From Clostridiales bacterium (lineage in GTDB: Bacteria; Bacillota; Clostridia; Christensenellales; Aristaeellaceae): a stretch of 64,000 nt of DNA. The stretch is from positions 62,001 through 126,000 of the forward strand of contig SFET01000018.1 in the NCBI GenBank assembly GCA_004557125.1, given 5' to 3'. A program made the translations under genes and the position numbers. The notes under the pieces are model-generated. The model saw only the letters and a program-made list of their open reading frames with translations. It ran no database searches and had not been told where the DNA came from. Shown piece by piece: positions 45,301-53,378 of the stretch (position 1 is its first letter; every line of letters begins with the position of its first letter).

Positions 45301-46775
45301 TGGACGAAGCCGGCCGGGTCACCGCCGTGGCGCCCGGCAGCGCGGCGATCCGCGTGATCACCTACAATGAACGCACCAGCGAATGCGCCGTCACCGTGCT
45401 GGAGGCGCCCAGCCGCGTGGAGCTGTCGCCTTCCGTGGCCATGCGCAGCCTGGCGGAGAAGCAGCTGCAGTTGCTGCTCACCTACGGTGCGGAGGGCGAA
45501 GGCGGCCGGCACAGCTTCGCAAGCAGCAACCCCGACGTGGCCAGCGTGAGCCAGAGCGGCCTTGTGACCCTGCGCAGCCCCGGCAACGTCACGATCTCGG
45601 TGGAGACCTACAACGGCCTCCGCGCGGAATGTGCGCTCACCGTGGGCCTGACCCCCAACAAGATGTTCTTCGCGCAGGCGGCCTATTCCATTGCGCTGGG
45701 CGACACGGTGCGCCTGGACGCCAGCTTCGACCAGGGCTGCGAGAGCCACAGCTTCGCCATCGCCGATGAGACCATCGCGGCGGCAAAGGGCGACCAGATC
45801 ACCGGTCTCTCCATCGGCAGCACCTCCCTCACCGCCACCAGCTTCAGCGGCCTCACCGCCGGCTGCACGCTGAACGTGGTGCCCGGGCCCACCGGCATCG
45901 AGCTGGACCAGAGCGAGCTGTCCATCATCCTGGGCATGAGCACCGGAGCCGCGCTGACGGCGCGGGTGCTGCCCGACGGCATCGGCAGCTACCGCTTCAC
46001 CAGCAGCGATCCCAACGTGGCCCGCGTGGACGCCCTGACCGGCGAGATCACCGCCGTGGCATCCGGCGACTGCATCATCACCGCCACCACCTACAACGGC
46101 TTCAGCGCCCAGTGCGCGCTGCAGGTGCGCGGCCTGCTGGACGGCGTAAAGATCGGCATCGATCCGGGCCACCAGGCCAAGGCCGATCCCAGCCGCGAGA
46201 CCATCGCCCCCAACAGCAGAACCACCAAGGCCAAGGTCTCCAGCGGCACCGCCGGCGTGGTCAGCCGCACGCCCGAGCACGTGATCAACCTGCAGATTGG
46301 CCTGAAGCTGCGCGACGCGCTGGAGGCGCTGGGCGCGGAGGTCTACATGACCCGCACCATCGCCGATGTGAACATCTCCAACCAGGAGCGCGCCAAGATG
46401 ATGAATGCGCTGGGCGTGGATCTGGTGCTGCGCGTGCACTGCAACGGCTCCTCCTCCAGCAGCAAGCACGGCATGAGCATCTACGTGCGCAAGACCGGCG
46501 CCTGCAAGGATGAGAGCGCCGCCGCGGCTCAGCTCATCCTCGACGCCATGGTCGCGGAAACCGGCGCGTACAACCGCCAGCTGCATTACAGCGACACCTA
46601 CACCGGCCTGAACTGGTCCACCGTACCCAGCATGCTGATGGAGCTGGGCTACCTCACCAACCGCGCCGAGGACAAGCTGCTGAACAGCCCGGACTATCAG
46701 GACAAACTGGTCAAGGGCATGATCAACGGCATCTGCACCTACATGGGCCGCCCCACGCCGGATTCCCTGGCCTGA
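42399..46775 (+). CDS. Secreted N-acetylmuramoyl-L-alanine amidase with twelve Ig-like (Big_2) repeats
   Basis: A 1458-residue secreted protein. The signal (MKQLRRALALALCLVLPLISLPSAWA) is followed by an acidic Asp/Glu/Ala/Pro stretch (about 28-150) and a short domain (150-270). Twelve repeats of about 80 residues then fill roughly 280-1245. Each carries the SSxPxVAxVDxxGxVxAVxxGSATIxAxTYNG pattern. The C terminus is a zinc-dependent Amidase_3 domain (IGIDPGHQAKA; EVYMTRTIADVNISNQERAKMMNALGVDLVLRVHCNGS; ML MELGYLTN, with its catalytic Glu). It cleaves peptide stems from glycan strands. The repeats likely act as a wall-spanning or sugar-binding stalk. The ATG follows GGAGG. Confidence 0.93.
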   Translation: MKQLRRALALALCLVLPLISLPSAWAQEMPATDPEVPATDAVQAVQNSAPAAETSAVVPDADEDPAPPADGASNPAADLPADGQNSGAADTGAALPEDADAEGSDGSEGSAPSTDLPPEETTVPDDGTASADAGDVLQDPDGVLPVQEEDPEAEDAIDCTKSAAENPDFVSGYAQLLGAADGYADATSGEGKLKLEDASGIVYASARSGDRLLVNFDGGEEIACAWVDAKLLRPMSAEEIGAFRNSCAPDARCFDADPLLPLAAIAYSLVPPPAPDLIVDADSLTLGAGEKRALPIRFSDGQTHAVTYTSSNARYASVSADGVVQALRSGKTATIRIDTEFGQSASIRISTLRAPSTVTLQPTKADLCLGDTMAATAKVNAKSASAISWSSSDPSIATVDEGGQITAVAPGSVTIKAAAFNGKSATLKLTVHPDPISIAFEQSDVLLGVDETLTLQTRIAPEDYGSRSYASSNPSVVAVDAATGSIRGVAVGSATITATTRNGISAACSVTVKAAPSCITLEKTAITLGVGEKQPLPAVQVGAPGEDCAKNYSIDLLKSKYVSVTADNCIVGTRAGSATVTVRTYNGMKATLKVTVRKAPRYVTLSPTKATLGVDETLSLTAKLNSGTAGSISYTSSDPAVATVDASGRVRAVAPGSATITAKTFNGRTASCAVQVKCAPSSIALSRPDFSMGVGETCTLTATLSADSAGYYSFRSDNPAVATIDAISGKVKAVAAGSATLWVEAYNGVKSSCLLTVKAAPTGVAFQEKSVTLAVGDRYQLLPPSLLGENAASATLKYTSGSTKRLNVSASGLLTAMRAGKTTVTVATYNGKKASLTVTIQAAPKTISFGQSSLYLCVGQQNTPTVKTDTCDCSFSLSSSDPNVATIAADGRTIVACGGGSATITATTYNGKKATLALTVPYLPDSIALEPAAITLGRGDSIALKAVMPQGQDSTLRFESSNPEVASVDEAGRVTAVAPGSAAIRVITYNERTSECAVTVLEAPSRVELSPSVAMRSLAEKQLQLLLTYGAEGEGGRHSFASSNPDVASVSQSGLVTLRSPGNVTISVETYNGLRAECALTVGLTPNKMFFAQAAYSIALGDTVRLDASFDQGCESHSFAIADETIAAAKGDQITGLSIGSTSLTATSFSGLTAGCTLNVVPGPTGIELDQSELSIILGMSTGAALTARVLPDGIGSYRFTSSDPNVARVDALTGEITAVASGDCIITATTYNGFSAQCALQVRGLLDGVKIGIDPGHQAKADPSRETIAPNSRTTKAKVSSGTAGVVSRTPEHVINLQIGLKLRDALEALGAEVYMTRTIADVNISNQERAKMMNALGVDLVLRVHCNGSSSSSKHGMSIYVRKTGACKDESAAAAQLILDAMVAETGAYNRQLHYSDTYTGLNWSTVPSMLMELGYLTNRAEDKLLNSPDYQDKLVKGMINGICTYMGRPTPDSLA

Positions 46776-46802
46776 AACAGTACAACATAAGGAGATTGCA
46801 CA

Positions 46803-47462
46803 ATGAAAACCATCGTTTGCTACGGAGATTCCAACACCTGGGGCTACATGCCCAAGCGCGAGCGTCCCCAGGAAACCACGCTGAACCGCTTCCCCTGGGG
46901 CGTACGCTGGACCAGCCTGCTGCAGGAGCAGCTGGGCGCGGCATACCGCGTGGTGGAGGAGGGCCTCAACGGCCGCACCACCATGTTCGACGATCCGCTG
47001 GACATCTGCCGCAACGGTCTGGAATACATCGACACCGTCATGCTCACCAAGGCGCCGGTGGATCTGGTGATCCTGATGCTGGGCACCAACGACGTAAAGG
47101 AGTTCTTCGGCATGCCGCCCTACGTGATCGCGCGCGGCTGCGGCCGTCTGATCGACCGCATCCAGGCCGGCGGCTACGGTCCCGGCGGCAGCGCGCCGCA
47201 GATCCTGCTGGTCGCGCCGCTGAAGCTGCCCGAGACCCTGAGCGACAGCTGGCTGAGCGACGAATTCGGCGCCGGCGCCATCAACCGCAACGATCAGCTG
47301 CCCGGCTTCTACGGGAAGATCGCCGCCGAAAAGGGCGTGCACTTCCTCAATGCGGCCGAATTCGTCACCGCGGATCCCGCCGACAGCATTCACATGAACG
47401 AGCAGGGTCACGCCGAGACCGCCGCGCGCATGTGCGCCGCAGTGAAGGAGATCCTGGGTTGA
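46803..47462 (+). CDS. SGNH/GDSL hydrolase (arylesterase-like)
   Basis: A 219-residue esterase. Block I is TIVCYGDSNTWGY with the nucleophile Ser. Block III is LVILMLGTNDVKEFFG with the catalytic Asn, and the Asp-x-x-His pair is in DSIHMNEQGH. There is no signal peptide, so it is cytosolic. Relatives include carbohydrate acetylesterases and arylesterases. It lies 27 bases after the wall amidase gene and may be in the same transcript, but a functional link is not evident. Confidence 0.9.
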   Translation: MKTIVCYGDSNTWGYMPKRERPQETTLNRFPWGVRWTSLLQEQLGAAYRVVEEGLNGRTTMFDDPLDICRNGLEYIDTVMLTKAPVDLVILMLGTNDVKEFFGMPPYVIARGCGRLIDRIQAGGYGPGGSAPQILLVAPLKLPETLSDSWLSDEFGAGAINRNDQLPGFYGKIAAEKGVHFLNAAEFVTADPADSIHMNEQGHAETAARMCAAVKEILG

Positions 47463-47526
47463 GTTCCCTGCACCCGGCCGCATCCCTCTGCGGGTACAGC
47501 TGTGTGCGCAGGCATTGATACAAATA

Positions 47527-47560
47527 ACAGGACCACCGGCCAGACCGGTGGTCCTGTTTT
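47527..47560. terminator. Bidirectional terminator between SGNH hydrolase and glycerate kinase genes
   Basis: ACAGGACCACCGG (47527-47539) pairs with CCGGTGGTCCTGT (47545-47557), followed by TTT. Confidence 0.88.
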
Positions 47561-47575
47561 GTCGAAATGCCGCGC

Positions 47576-48700
47576 TCAAGTCCCGGCGTTCATCAGCCGC
47601 ACCACGCTGCGGGTCAGCCGGTAGAGATCCTCCCGGCAGCTTTCGCGGATACGGGCGAAGTCCGTTTCACCCCGCACGGCGCTGAAGCAGGCGGTGACGC
47701 CGCACCTGCGCAGCTCCTCCGCGCCCTCGCCCAGGGAGCCGCACAGCGCCACGCAGGGCACGCCGGCGCTCCGGCAGCGCAGGCCCACGCCCATGGGCAC
47801 CTTGCCGTTGGCGCTCTGACGGTCCATGCGACCCTCGCCGGTGAACACCACATCCGCATGCCGCAGGCGCGCATCGAAGTCCACCGCATCCAGAATGAGC
47901 TCGATCCCGGGCTTCAGGCTGCCACCCAGGAAGGCCAGCACGCCCGCGCCCATGCCGCCCGCCGCACCCGCGCCGGGAACATTGCGCAGCTCCATGCCCA
48001 GCATATCCTCCAGCATCTCCGACACATGCCCGATGCCCGCCTCCAGGATGGGCCGTAGCTGCGCCGTCACGCCCTTTTGCGGGCCGTACACCGCCGTGGC
48101 GCCGTCGTCGCCCAGCAGGGGATTGCGCACGTCGCAGGCCGCCGTCACCGCACAGGGTAGCGCCTTTTCCGGCGGCAGAATGCGCGCAACGCGGCCCAGG
48201 TTCTTCGCAAGGGGCGCAAGCCCAGCGCCAGCCTCATCCAGAAAGCGCCAGCCCAGCGCCGCCGCCATGCCGACGCCCAGGTCATTGGTGGCGCTGCCGC
48301 CCAGTCCCAGCAGAATGCGTTGCGCGCCATGCTCCACGGCGTGCCGGATCAATTCGCCCACGCCGAAGCTGGTGGCGTTCAGCGGATCCCGAACCTCGCC
48401 CGCCAGCGGAAGTCCCGCCGCCGCGGCCATCTCGATCACCGCTCTGCCGTCGTTGAGCCGGCCGTAGAAGCCCTCCACCGGCGCGCCCAGCGGACCCGTG
48501 ACCTGCACGCTGATGCGCGCGCCGCCCAGCAGCTTCAGATAGGTTTCGGTCATGCCCTCGCCGCCGTCGGCCATGGGAATGGCGGCGATCTGTGCGTCCG
48601 GAACCTCCGAACGGATGGCTTCTGCGAAGATTTCACACACCTCGGTGGCCTCCAGCGTCCCCTTGAAGGAATCCGGAGCCAGAAGAAAGCGTCGGAACAT
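47576..48700 (-). CDS. Glycerate kinase (GlxK/GarK type)
   Basis: This 374-residue cytosolic kinase converts D-glycerate to 2- or 3-phosphoglycerate with ATP. Family motifs are LAPDSFKGTLEATEV at the start, IPMADGGEGMTETYLKLLGG, GLGGSATNDLGVGMAAALGWRF and DVVFTGEGRMDRQSANGKVPMGVG. It starts at ATG 48700 behind AAGGGGGAGACC. The upstream extension crosses the divergent promoter and is rejected. It links glyoxylate/hydroxypyruvate or serine breakdown to glycolysis. Confidence 0.93.
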   Translation of the reverse strand: MFRRFLLAPDSFKGTLEATEVCEIFAEAIRSEVPDAQIAAIPMADGGEGMTETYLKLLGGARISVQVTGPLGAPVEGFYGRLNDGRAVIEMAAAAGLPLAGEVRDPLNATSFGVGELIRHAVEHGAQRILLGLGGSATNDLGVGMAAALGWRFLDEAGAGLAPLAKNLGRVARILPPEKALPCAVTAACDVRNPLLGDDGATAVYGPQKGVTAQLRPILEAGIGHVSEMLEDMLGMELRNVPGAGAAGGMGAGVLAFLGGSLKPGIELILDAVDFDARLRHADVVFTGEGRMDRQSANGKVPMGVGLRCRSAGVPCVALCGSLGEGAEELRRCGVTACFSAVRGETDFARIRESCREDLYRLTRSVVRLMNAGT

Positions 48701-48757
48701 GGCGGTCTCCCCCTTCATTTTCTCCATTGTAGTGGGAGAAATGTGAAAAGTCAATCG

Positions 48758-48786
48758 TTGCACCCGCGGCCGAATGCGTGTATAAT
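48758..48786 (+). promoter_or_regulatory. Promoter of the DUF1015 gene
   Basis: TTGCAC (48758-48763), 17-base spacer, TATAAT (48781-48786). Confidence 0.82.
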
Positions 48787-48823
48787 GAAGGGCGATGAAA
48801 ATATCTTGCCCGGAGGAAAGCGC

Positions 48824-50044
48824 ATGAAAAATCCCGCAGTTCGCAGTGCAAATCTATTGCTCCCCGCAGAAAATGTCGATCCGGAAAAGTGGGCGGTGGT
48901 GGCCGTGGACCAGTACACCTCCCAGCCCGAATACTGGGATCAGGTGGAACAGTTCGTGGGCGACGCACCCTCAACCCTGCGCGTCACGCTGCCGGAGGTC
49001 TATCTGAAGCAGAGCGACGCGCGCATCCCCGCCATGCAGGCATGCATGCGCGCCTATCTTTCCGACGGCACGCTCCGGCCTGCTGTGACCGACGGCTACC
49101 TGCTGGTGGAGCGCAGCACACAGTCCGGCGCGCGCCTGGGACTGATGGCCTGCCTGGATCTGGAGCAGTACGACTTCTCCGCCGGCTCCCGCAGCCTGAT
49201 TCGCGCCACCGAGGGCACGGTGATCGAGCGCGTGCCACCCCGGGTGAAGATCCGCCGCGGCGCTGCGCTGGAGCTGCCTCACGTGCTGATGCTGCTGGAC
49301 GATCCCGCGTGCAGCCTGATCGAGCCGCTCTATGCCGGCCGTGCGGCACTTGAGTCCGCCTACGACTTCGAACTGATGCAGGGCGGCGGCCACCTGCGCG
49401 GCTGGAAGGTGGAGGGCGCGGCGGCGCGCCGGGTGGAGGCTGCTCTGGATGCGCTGTATGCAGGCTGCGGCGGACTGTTCCTGGCGGTGGGCGACGGCAA
49501 TCACTCGCTGGCGGCGGCGCGCTCCTACTGGCTGGAGCTGCGCGAGGGCATCCCCGAGGCCGATCGTGCGTCGCATCCCGCGCGCTATGCCCTGGTGGAG
49601 ATCGAGAACCTGCACAGCCCGGCGATCCAGTTTGAGCCCATACACCGCCTGGTCACCGGCGTGGATCCCGAGGCGCTGATCGAGGCCTGCGCGGCGCACA
49701 TGCAGGGCGAGGGCGCGGGGGAGAACGAGCTCACCCTCATCTCCCGGGGACGTGAGCTGCGGCTGCACCTGGCCCATCATCCGCTGCGCGCCCTGCAGGC
49801 GTTCCTGGACGACTATCTCGCGGCGCATCCGGAAGCGGAGATCGACTACATCCACGGCGACGAGACGCTGCGCCGCCTGGCAAGCCGCCCGGACGCGGTG
49901 GGCTTCATGCCCTGCGCCTTTGCAAAGGCCGATCTGTTCCCCTACATTCAGCAGTGGGGCGTGCTGCCCCGCAAGACCTTCTCCATGGGGCAGGCCCACG
50001 AGAAGCGCTACTACATGGAGGCGCGCCGCATCACGCAAGAATGA
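48824..50044 (+). CDS. DUF1015 family protein
   Basis: A 406-residue cytosolic protein. The DUF1015 family is recognised by the N-terminal NPAVRSANLLLPAENVDPEKWAVVAVDQYTSQPEYWDQVE, the GLFLAVGDGNHSLAAARSYW segment with its conserved GDGNHS and the C-terminal DAVGFMPCAFAKADLFPYIQQWGVLPRKTFSMGQAHEKRYY. No biochemical role is established to my knowledge. In many Bacillota the gene accompanies serine biosynthesis genes, and here it is divergent from glycerate kinase. That would fit a role near serine/glycerate metabolism. The ATG follows GGAGGAAAGCGC. Confidence 0.85.
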   Translation: MKNPAVRSANLLLPAENVDPEKWAVVAVDQYTSQPEYWDQVEQFVGDAPSTLRVTLPEVYLKQSDARIPAMQACMRAYLSDGTLRPAVTDGYLLVERSTQSGARLGLMACLDLEQYDFSAGSRSLIRATEGTVIERVPPRVKIRRGAALELPHVLMLLDDPACSLIEPLYAGRAALESAYDFELMQGGGHLRGWKVEGAAARRVEAALDALYAGCGGLFLAVGDGNHSLAAARSYWLELREGIPEADRASHPARYALVEIENLHSPAIQFEPIHRLVTGVDPEALIEACAAHMQGEGAGENELTLISRGRELRLHLAHHPLRALQAFLDDYLAAHPEAEIDYIHGDETLRRLASRPDAVGFMPCAFAKADLFPYIQQWGVLPRKTFSMGQAHEKRYYMEARRITQE

Positions 50045-50083
50045 GCGCATGCCGGTCAGGTTCGCAGAGGCAGGCAGATCAAA

Positions 50084-50120
50084 GCAAAAGATCCAACCGA
50101 AAAACGGTTGGATCTTTTGC
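50084..50120. terminator. Bidirectional terminator after the DUF1015 gene
   Basis: A perfect 16-base stem (50084-50099 with 50105-50120; core GATCCAACCG / CGGTTGGATC) with A/T-rich ends. Its CCAACCG core is shared with the terminator at 18416-18455. Confidence 0.9.
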
Positions 50121-50160
50121 ATGCCGCTTTGCAGGATACCCGCTGCGAAATCGAACGTGT

Positions 50161-50685
50161 TTACAGCAGCCGCTTGCGCAGGCGATTGACGTACAGCGCG
50201 GTCAGGATCTTGATCAGCCGGTCGTAGAGCAAAAGCGTTATGTTGCCGATCAGCAGGCAGGCGAGGGTCAGCGCCATGCCCATCTCCCGGTACTCATTCA
50301 GGATCTGATCCATCTGCAGCACCAGGATGCTCAGCGCGTACATGACCACCACCGCAAGGTTGAACACACCCAGCCTGGCGAGCACCCGCACCAGGCCGCT
50401 GCGCAGCTGATCCAGCCGCCAGCACAGGATCGGATAGTAGCCGATGAACACAAACAGCAGCGCGGCCTCCTTGTCCGGGCAGAGGATCAGGCTCAGCGCT
50501 GCGATGGCCGCGTAGGCGCACCAGCTCAGCTTCTCGCCGCACTCCACGAACACCGGAATCAGCATCAGGCCCGCCAGCGCCGGGCAGCAGAACGTGGCCA
50601 GGGGGATCAGCCCGCCCAGCAGCATCACCACCACCGCCAGCGCGCACAGCATGCCCGTGAGGGCCATCTTCTTACTGCGCTTCAT
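50161..50685 (-). CDS. Small integral membrane protein of unknown function
   Basis: A 174-residue hydrophobic protein with five or six predicted helices, starting MKRSKKMALTGMLCALAVVVMLLGGLIPLATFCCPALAGLMLIPV and ending with a basic tail (YVNRLRKRLL). The layout is reminiscent of ECF-transporter S components or YybS-like proteins, but no motif is decisive. It overlaps the end of the methyltransferase gene by 14 bases and starts behind GGAGGAGCAAC. It is therefore the third gene of an operon with pseudouridine synthase and RsmC-like methyltransferase. Confidence 0.75.
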   Translation of the reverse strand: MKRSKKMALTGMLCALAVVVMLLGGLIPLATFCCPALAGLMLIPVFVECGEKLSWCAYAAIAALSLILCPDKEAALLFVFIGYYPILCWRLDQLRSGLVRVLARLGVFNLAVVVMYALSILVLQMDQILNEYREMGMALTLACLLIGNITLLLYDRLIKILTALYVNRLRKRLL

Positions 50686-51286
50686 GTTGCTCCTCCGGCC
50701 GTGCGCAGCGCAGCACCCAGTAGCCCTTCTCCCGGGCGATGCGCTCCACATCGGCATAGATCGAACTCAGGTACTTCTGCGCGGACTCCGCGCCCTGCTG
50801 CTTGCGGATCACGATGTACAGCGCGCCGTCCGCACGGAGATGATTCGCGGCCTCGGCAAACAAGGCGTAGATCACCGCCTTGCCCGCGCGGATCGGCGGG
50901 TTCAGCACGATGGCGTCAAAGCCGCCCTCCACCGCCGCAAAGCCGTCGCCCTGCACAACCGCCGCGTTGGTCACGCCGTTGGCCGCCAGATTGCGCGCGG
51001 CCAGCTCCGTGGCGCGGCTGTTGACGTCGGTCAATACGATCTGCGCGCCGGGGTACCTCTTCCCCAGCGCCGTTCCCACCGGACCCCAGCCGCAGCCCAG
51101 GTCCAGAATCCGCCCGTGCAGCTCCGGCAGCGCCTCCAGCAGGATCCGCGTGCCCATGTCCAGTCCGTCCCGGGAGAACACCCCGGCGTCGGTGGTGCAG
51201 TTGAGGCGCAGACCCAGCACCTCGAAGATCACCTGCCGCAGGTCGTGCTCCACCTCGGGATTTTGCGTGTAATAATGCTGCGTCAT
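50672..51286 (-). CDS. RsmC-like class I SAM-dependent methyltransferase
   Basis: A 204-residue enzyme of the MTS/RsmC family, which methylates guanine N2 in 16S or 23S rRNA. The SAM-binding motif I is GRILDLGCGWGPVGTALGKRYP, and the catalytic NPP(I/F) motif is in AIVLNPPIRAGKAVIYALF. Upstream is the typical GVFSRDGLDMGTRILLEALP. The ATG at 51286 overlaps the pseudouridine synthase stop by four bases (ATGA). An in-frame ATG two codons earlier is also possible. Coupling with an rRNA pseudouridine synthase supports an rRNA target. Confidence 0.9.
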   Translation of the reverse strand: MTQHYYTQNPEVEHDLRQVIFEVLGLRLNCTTDAGVFSRDGLDMGTRILLEALPELHGRILDLGCGWGPVGTALGKRYPGAQIVLTDVNSRATELAARNLAANGVTNAAVVQGDGFAAVEGGFDAIVLNPPIRAGKAVIYALFAEAANHLRADGALYIVIRKQQGAESAQKYLSSIYADVERIAREKGYWVLRCARPEEQHEAQ

Positions 51287-52005
51287 ATGCATCCACCATC
51301 CAAATCGCTCATTTTTTTCAGCCCCGCGATCTCCGCCTCCGTCAGCAGGCGATATTCTCCCGGCGCGAGGGCTTCGTCCAGGGTCACGCAGCCGATGCGC
51401 AGCCGCTGAAGTGTGATCAGAGGATGCCCCACCGCCGCGAACATGCGCTTGACCTGGTGAAACTTCCCCTCGGTGAGGATCACGTCCGCCAGCGAGGTCT
51501 CGCCGGACTCCAGGATCTCCAGTCTCGCCGGCGCCGCCGTGAAGTCCGAAAGCATAAGCCCCCCGGCAAAGGCCGCCACATCATTCGCATCCAGCGCGCC
51601 CTCGCAGCGCGCCCGGTAGCACTTCTCCGCCTTCCAGCGCGGCGAGATCAGCCGGTGCGCCAGCTGGCCGTCGGTGGTCAGCAGCACCAGGCCGGTCACG
51701 TCCCGGTCGAGCCGCCCCACAGGGCCGATTTTGCGCCGCTGGTAGATCTCCGGCAGCAGCGACACCACCGTGAGCAGGCGCTTGTCCTCCGTGGCCGTCA
51801 CCACGCCCGCAGGCTTGTGGAGCATCAGGTAGATCTCCTCCTGGGCGTCGATAGGCGCGCCGTCCAGCATCACGTCGCCGCTTGACACATTTCTGCCCGC
51901 ATCCCGAACCACCGCGCCCGAGACCTGCACCCGGCCCTGGGCGATCAGCCTGCGCGCCTCCGATCGGGTGTGCCCCGCCAGAGACAGCGCCTTGTCCAGC
52001 CGCAT
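51283..52005 (-). CDS. Pseudouridine synthase of the RsuA/RluB/E/F family
   Basis: A 240-residue enzyme that isomerises uridine in rRNA. The N-terminal S4 RNA-binding domain (MRLDKALSLAGHTRSEARRLIAQGRVQVSG) is followed by a catalytic domain with the aspartate in PVGRLDRDVTGLVLLTTDG. The EGKFHQVKRMFAAVGHPLITLQRLRIG signature comes after it. The ATG at 52005 follows GGGAGGTG. A GTG at 52014 is less likely. The exact uridine is unknown. Its promoter (TGTTCA-N17-TATAAT at 52060-52032 on the minus strand) is divergent from the aldo/keto reductase gene. Confidence 0.92.
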   Translation of the reverse strand: MRLDKALSLAGHTRSEARRLIAQGRVQVSGAVVRDAGRNVSSGDVMLDGAPIDAQEEIYLMLHKPAGVVTATEDKRLLTVVSLLPEIYQRRKIGPVGRLDRDVTGLVLLTTDGQLAHRLISPRWKAEKCYRARCEGALDANDVAAFAGGLMLSDFTAAPARLEILESGETSLADVILTEGKFHQVKRMFAAVGHPLITLQRLRIGCVTLDEALAPGEYRLLTEAEIAGLKKMSDLDGGCI

Positions 52006-52031
52006 GCGCCTCACCTCCCGTTTTCTCCCCT

Positions 52032-52060
52032 ATTATAGCAGATGCAGGCGGATTTGAACA
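52032..52060 (-). promoter_or_regulatory. Promoter of the pseudouridine synthase operon
   Basis: On the minus strand, TGTTCA (complement of 52055-52060), 17-base spacer, TATAAT (complement of 52032-52037). Confidence 0.7.
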
Positions 52061-52074
52061 GTGCAAAGGGGGCC

Positions 52075-52103
52075 TTGCCCCGATGGGGGCGCTCTGCTAT
52101 AAT
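52075..52103 (+). promoter_or_regulatory. Promoter of the aldo/keto reductase gene
   Basis: TTGCCC (52075-52080), 17-base spacer, TATAAT (52098-52103). Confidence 0.75.
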
Positions 52104-52136
52104 GGAAGCACCGGATGTTACATGGAGGATAAAAGA

Positions 52137-53267
52137 ATGGATCAGAGCTTTGTAAAGAACATGCCGAAGCTGGGCTTCGGACTGATGCGCCTACCCACGA
52201 TTGGCGATGCGATTGATATCCCCCAGACCTGCAGGATGGTGGATATGTTCCTGGAGAAGGGCTTTTTGTACTTCGATACCGCCTACGGCTACGGCAACGG
52301 CGCGTCCGAGCGGGCCATCAAGGCCGCGCTGGTGGACCGCTATCCCCGGGACAGGTTCTACCTGGCCACGAAGCTGCCCGCCTGGGCCGGCGCAAAGGAC
52401 GCCGCCGAGGCCCGGCAGATGTTCTACACCTCGCTGGAGCGCACCGGCGCGCTCTACTTCGACTTCTACCTGCTGCACAACCTGGGCGAGCAGCGCACCC
52501 ACTACTTCGACGACTACGGCATCTGGGACTTTCTGGCCGAGCAGAAGCAGAAGGGTCTGATCCGTCACCTGGGCTTCTCCTTCCATGACAAGGCGGATGA
52601 GCTGGACAAGCTGCTCACGGCGCACCCCGAGATGGAGTTCGTGCAGCTGCAGATCAATTACATGGACTGGGAGAACCCGGCCATCGAGTCCCGCAAGTGC
52701 TACGAGGTGGCCCGCAGGCACAACAAGCCGGTGGTCATCATGGAGCCGGTGAAGGGCGGCAACCTGGCCAAGGCGCCGGAAACGGTGCAGAAGCTGTTCG
52801 AGGAGAGCCGCCCCGGCGCGAGCGCATCCTCTTGGGCGATCCGCTTCGCCGCATCGCTGGAGGGCGTGCTGACGGTGCTCTCCGGCATGTCCAGCGTGGA
52901 ACAGATGGCGGACAACCTTGCCACCATGGAGCACTTCGAGCCCCTCAGCGAGGCCGAGCAGGCCGTGATCGCGGCCGCCCGGGAGGCCTTCAACGCCATC
53001 CCCAGCGTGCCCTGCACCGCCTGCCAGTACTGCGTGAAGGGCTGTCCGATGAACATCAACATCCCCGGCGTCTTCACCGCCTACAACATCTACCTGAAGT
53101 ACGGCAACGCCGACTTTGCGTCCGGACACTACGGCTGGCAGACCGACGGCCACCACATGGCCAAGGCCAGCGCCTGCGTGGAGTGCGGCCAGTGCGAGCA
53201 GGCCTGTCCCCAGCACATCCACATTCGCGAGCAGCTCAAGGGTGCTGCGAAGGCGCTGGAGCGCTGA
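52137..53267 (+). CDS. Aldo/keto reductase with C-terminal 4Fe-4S ferredoxin domain
   Basis: A 376-residue cytosolic oxidoreductase. The TIM-barrel part has the catalytic tetrad region YFDTAYGYGNGASERAIKAAL, followed by the LATKLP lysine, and the lysine of MEPVKGGNLA. The last 90 residues hold two cysteine clusters, CTACQYCVKGCPM and CVECGQCEQACPQ, which bind 4Fe-4S clusters. The start is ATG 52137 with GGAGG just upstream. An ATG at 52122 covers that site. Such proteins are common in anaerobic Clostridia; substrates are rarely known. Confidence 0.92.
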   Translation: MDQSFVKNMPKLGFGLMRLPTIGDAIDIPQTCRMVDMFLEKGFLYFDTAYGYGNGASERAIKAALVDRYPRDRFYLATKLPAWAGAKDAAEARQMFYTSLERTGALYFDFYLLHNLGEQRTHYFDDYGIWDFLAEQKQKGLIRHLGFSFHDKADELDKLLTAHPEMEFVQLQINYMDWENPAIESRKCYEVARRHNKPVVIMEPVKGGNLAKAPETVQKLFEESRPGASASSWAIRFAASLEGVLTVLSGMSSVEQMADNLATMEHFEPLSEAEQAVIAAAREAFNAIPSVPCTACQYCVKGCPMNINIPGVFTAYNIYLKYGNADFASGHYGWQTDGHHMAKASACVECGQCEQACPQHIHIREQLKGAAKALER

Positions 53268-53331
53268 CGGGTCCGAAGGCTGCACAGACACCGGCGCGGC
53301 AAAGAACCGCCTGCGCCGCCGCGTGACGCAG

Positions 53332-53368
53332 AAAAAGCTGGGAGTGCATCCGCGCTCCCAGCTTTTTT
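53332..53368. terminator. Bidirectional terminator between reductase and aldolase genes
   Basis: AAAAAGCTGGGAG (53332-53344) pairs with CTCCCAGCTTTTT (53355-53367), with T and A runs on either side. Confidence 0.9.
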
Positions 53369-53378
53369 AGGATAAAAT

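Noticed and set aside
42432..47579. A 1715-codon open frame opposite the Ig-repeat amidase
   Set aside because: It mirrors the repeats of the real gene on the other strand, crosses three genes, and has shadow-like composition.
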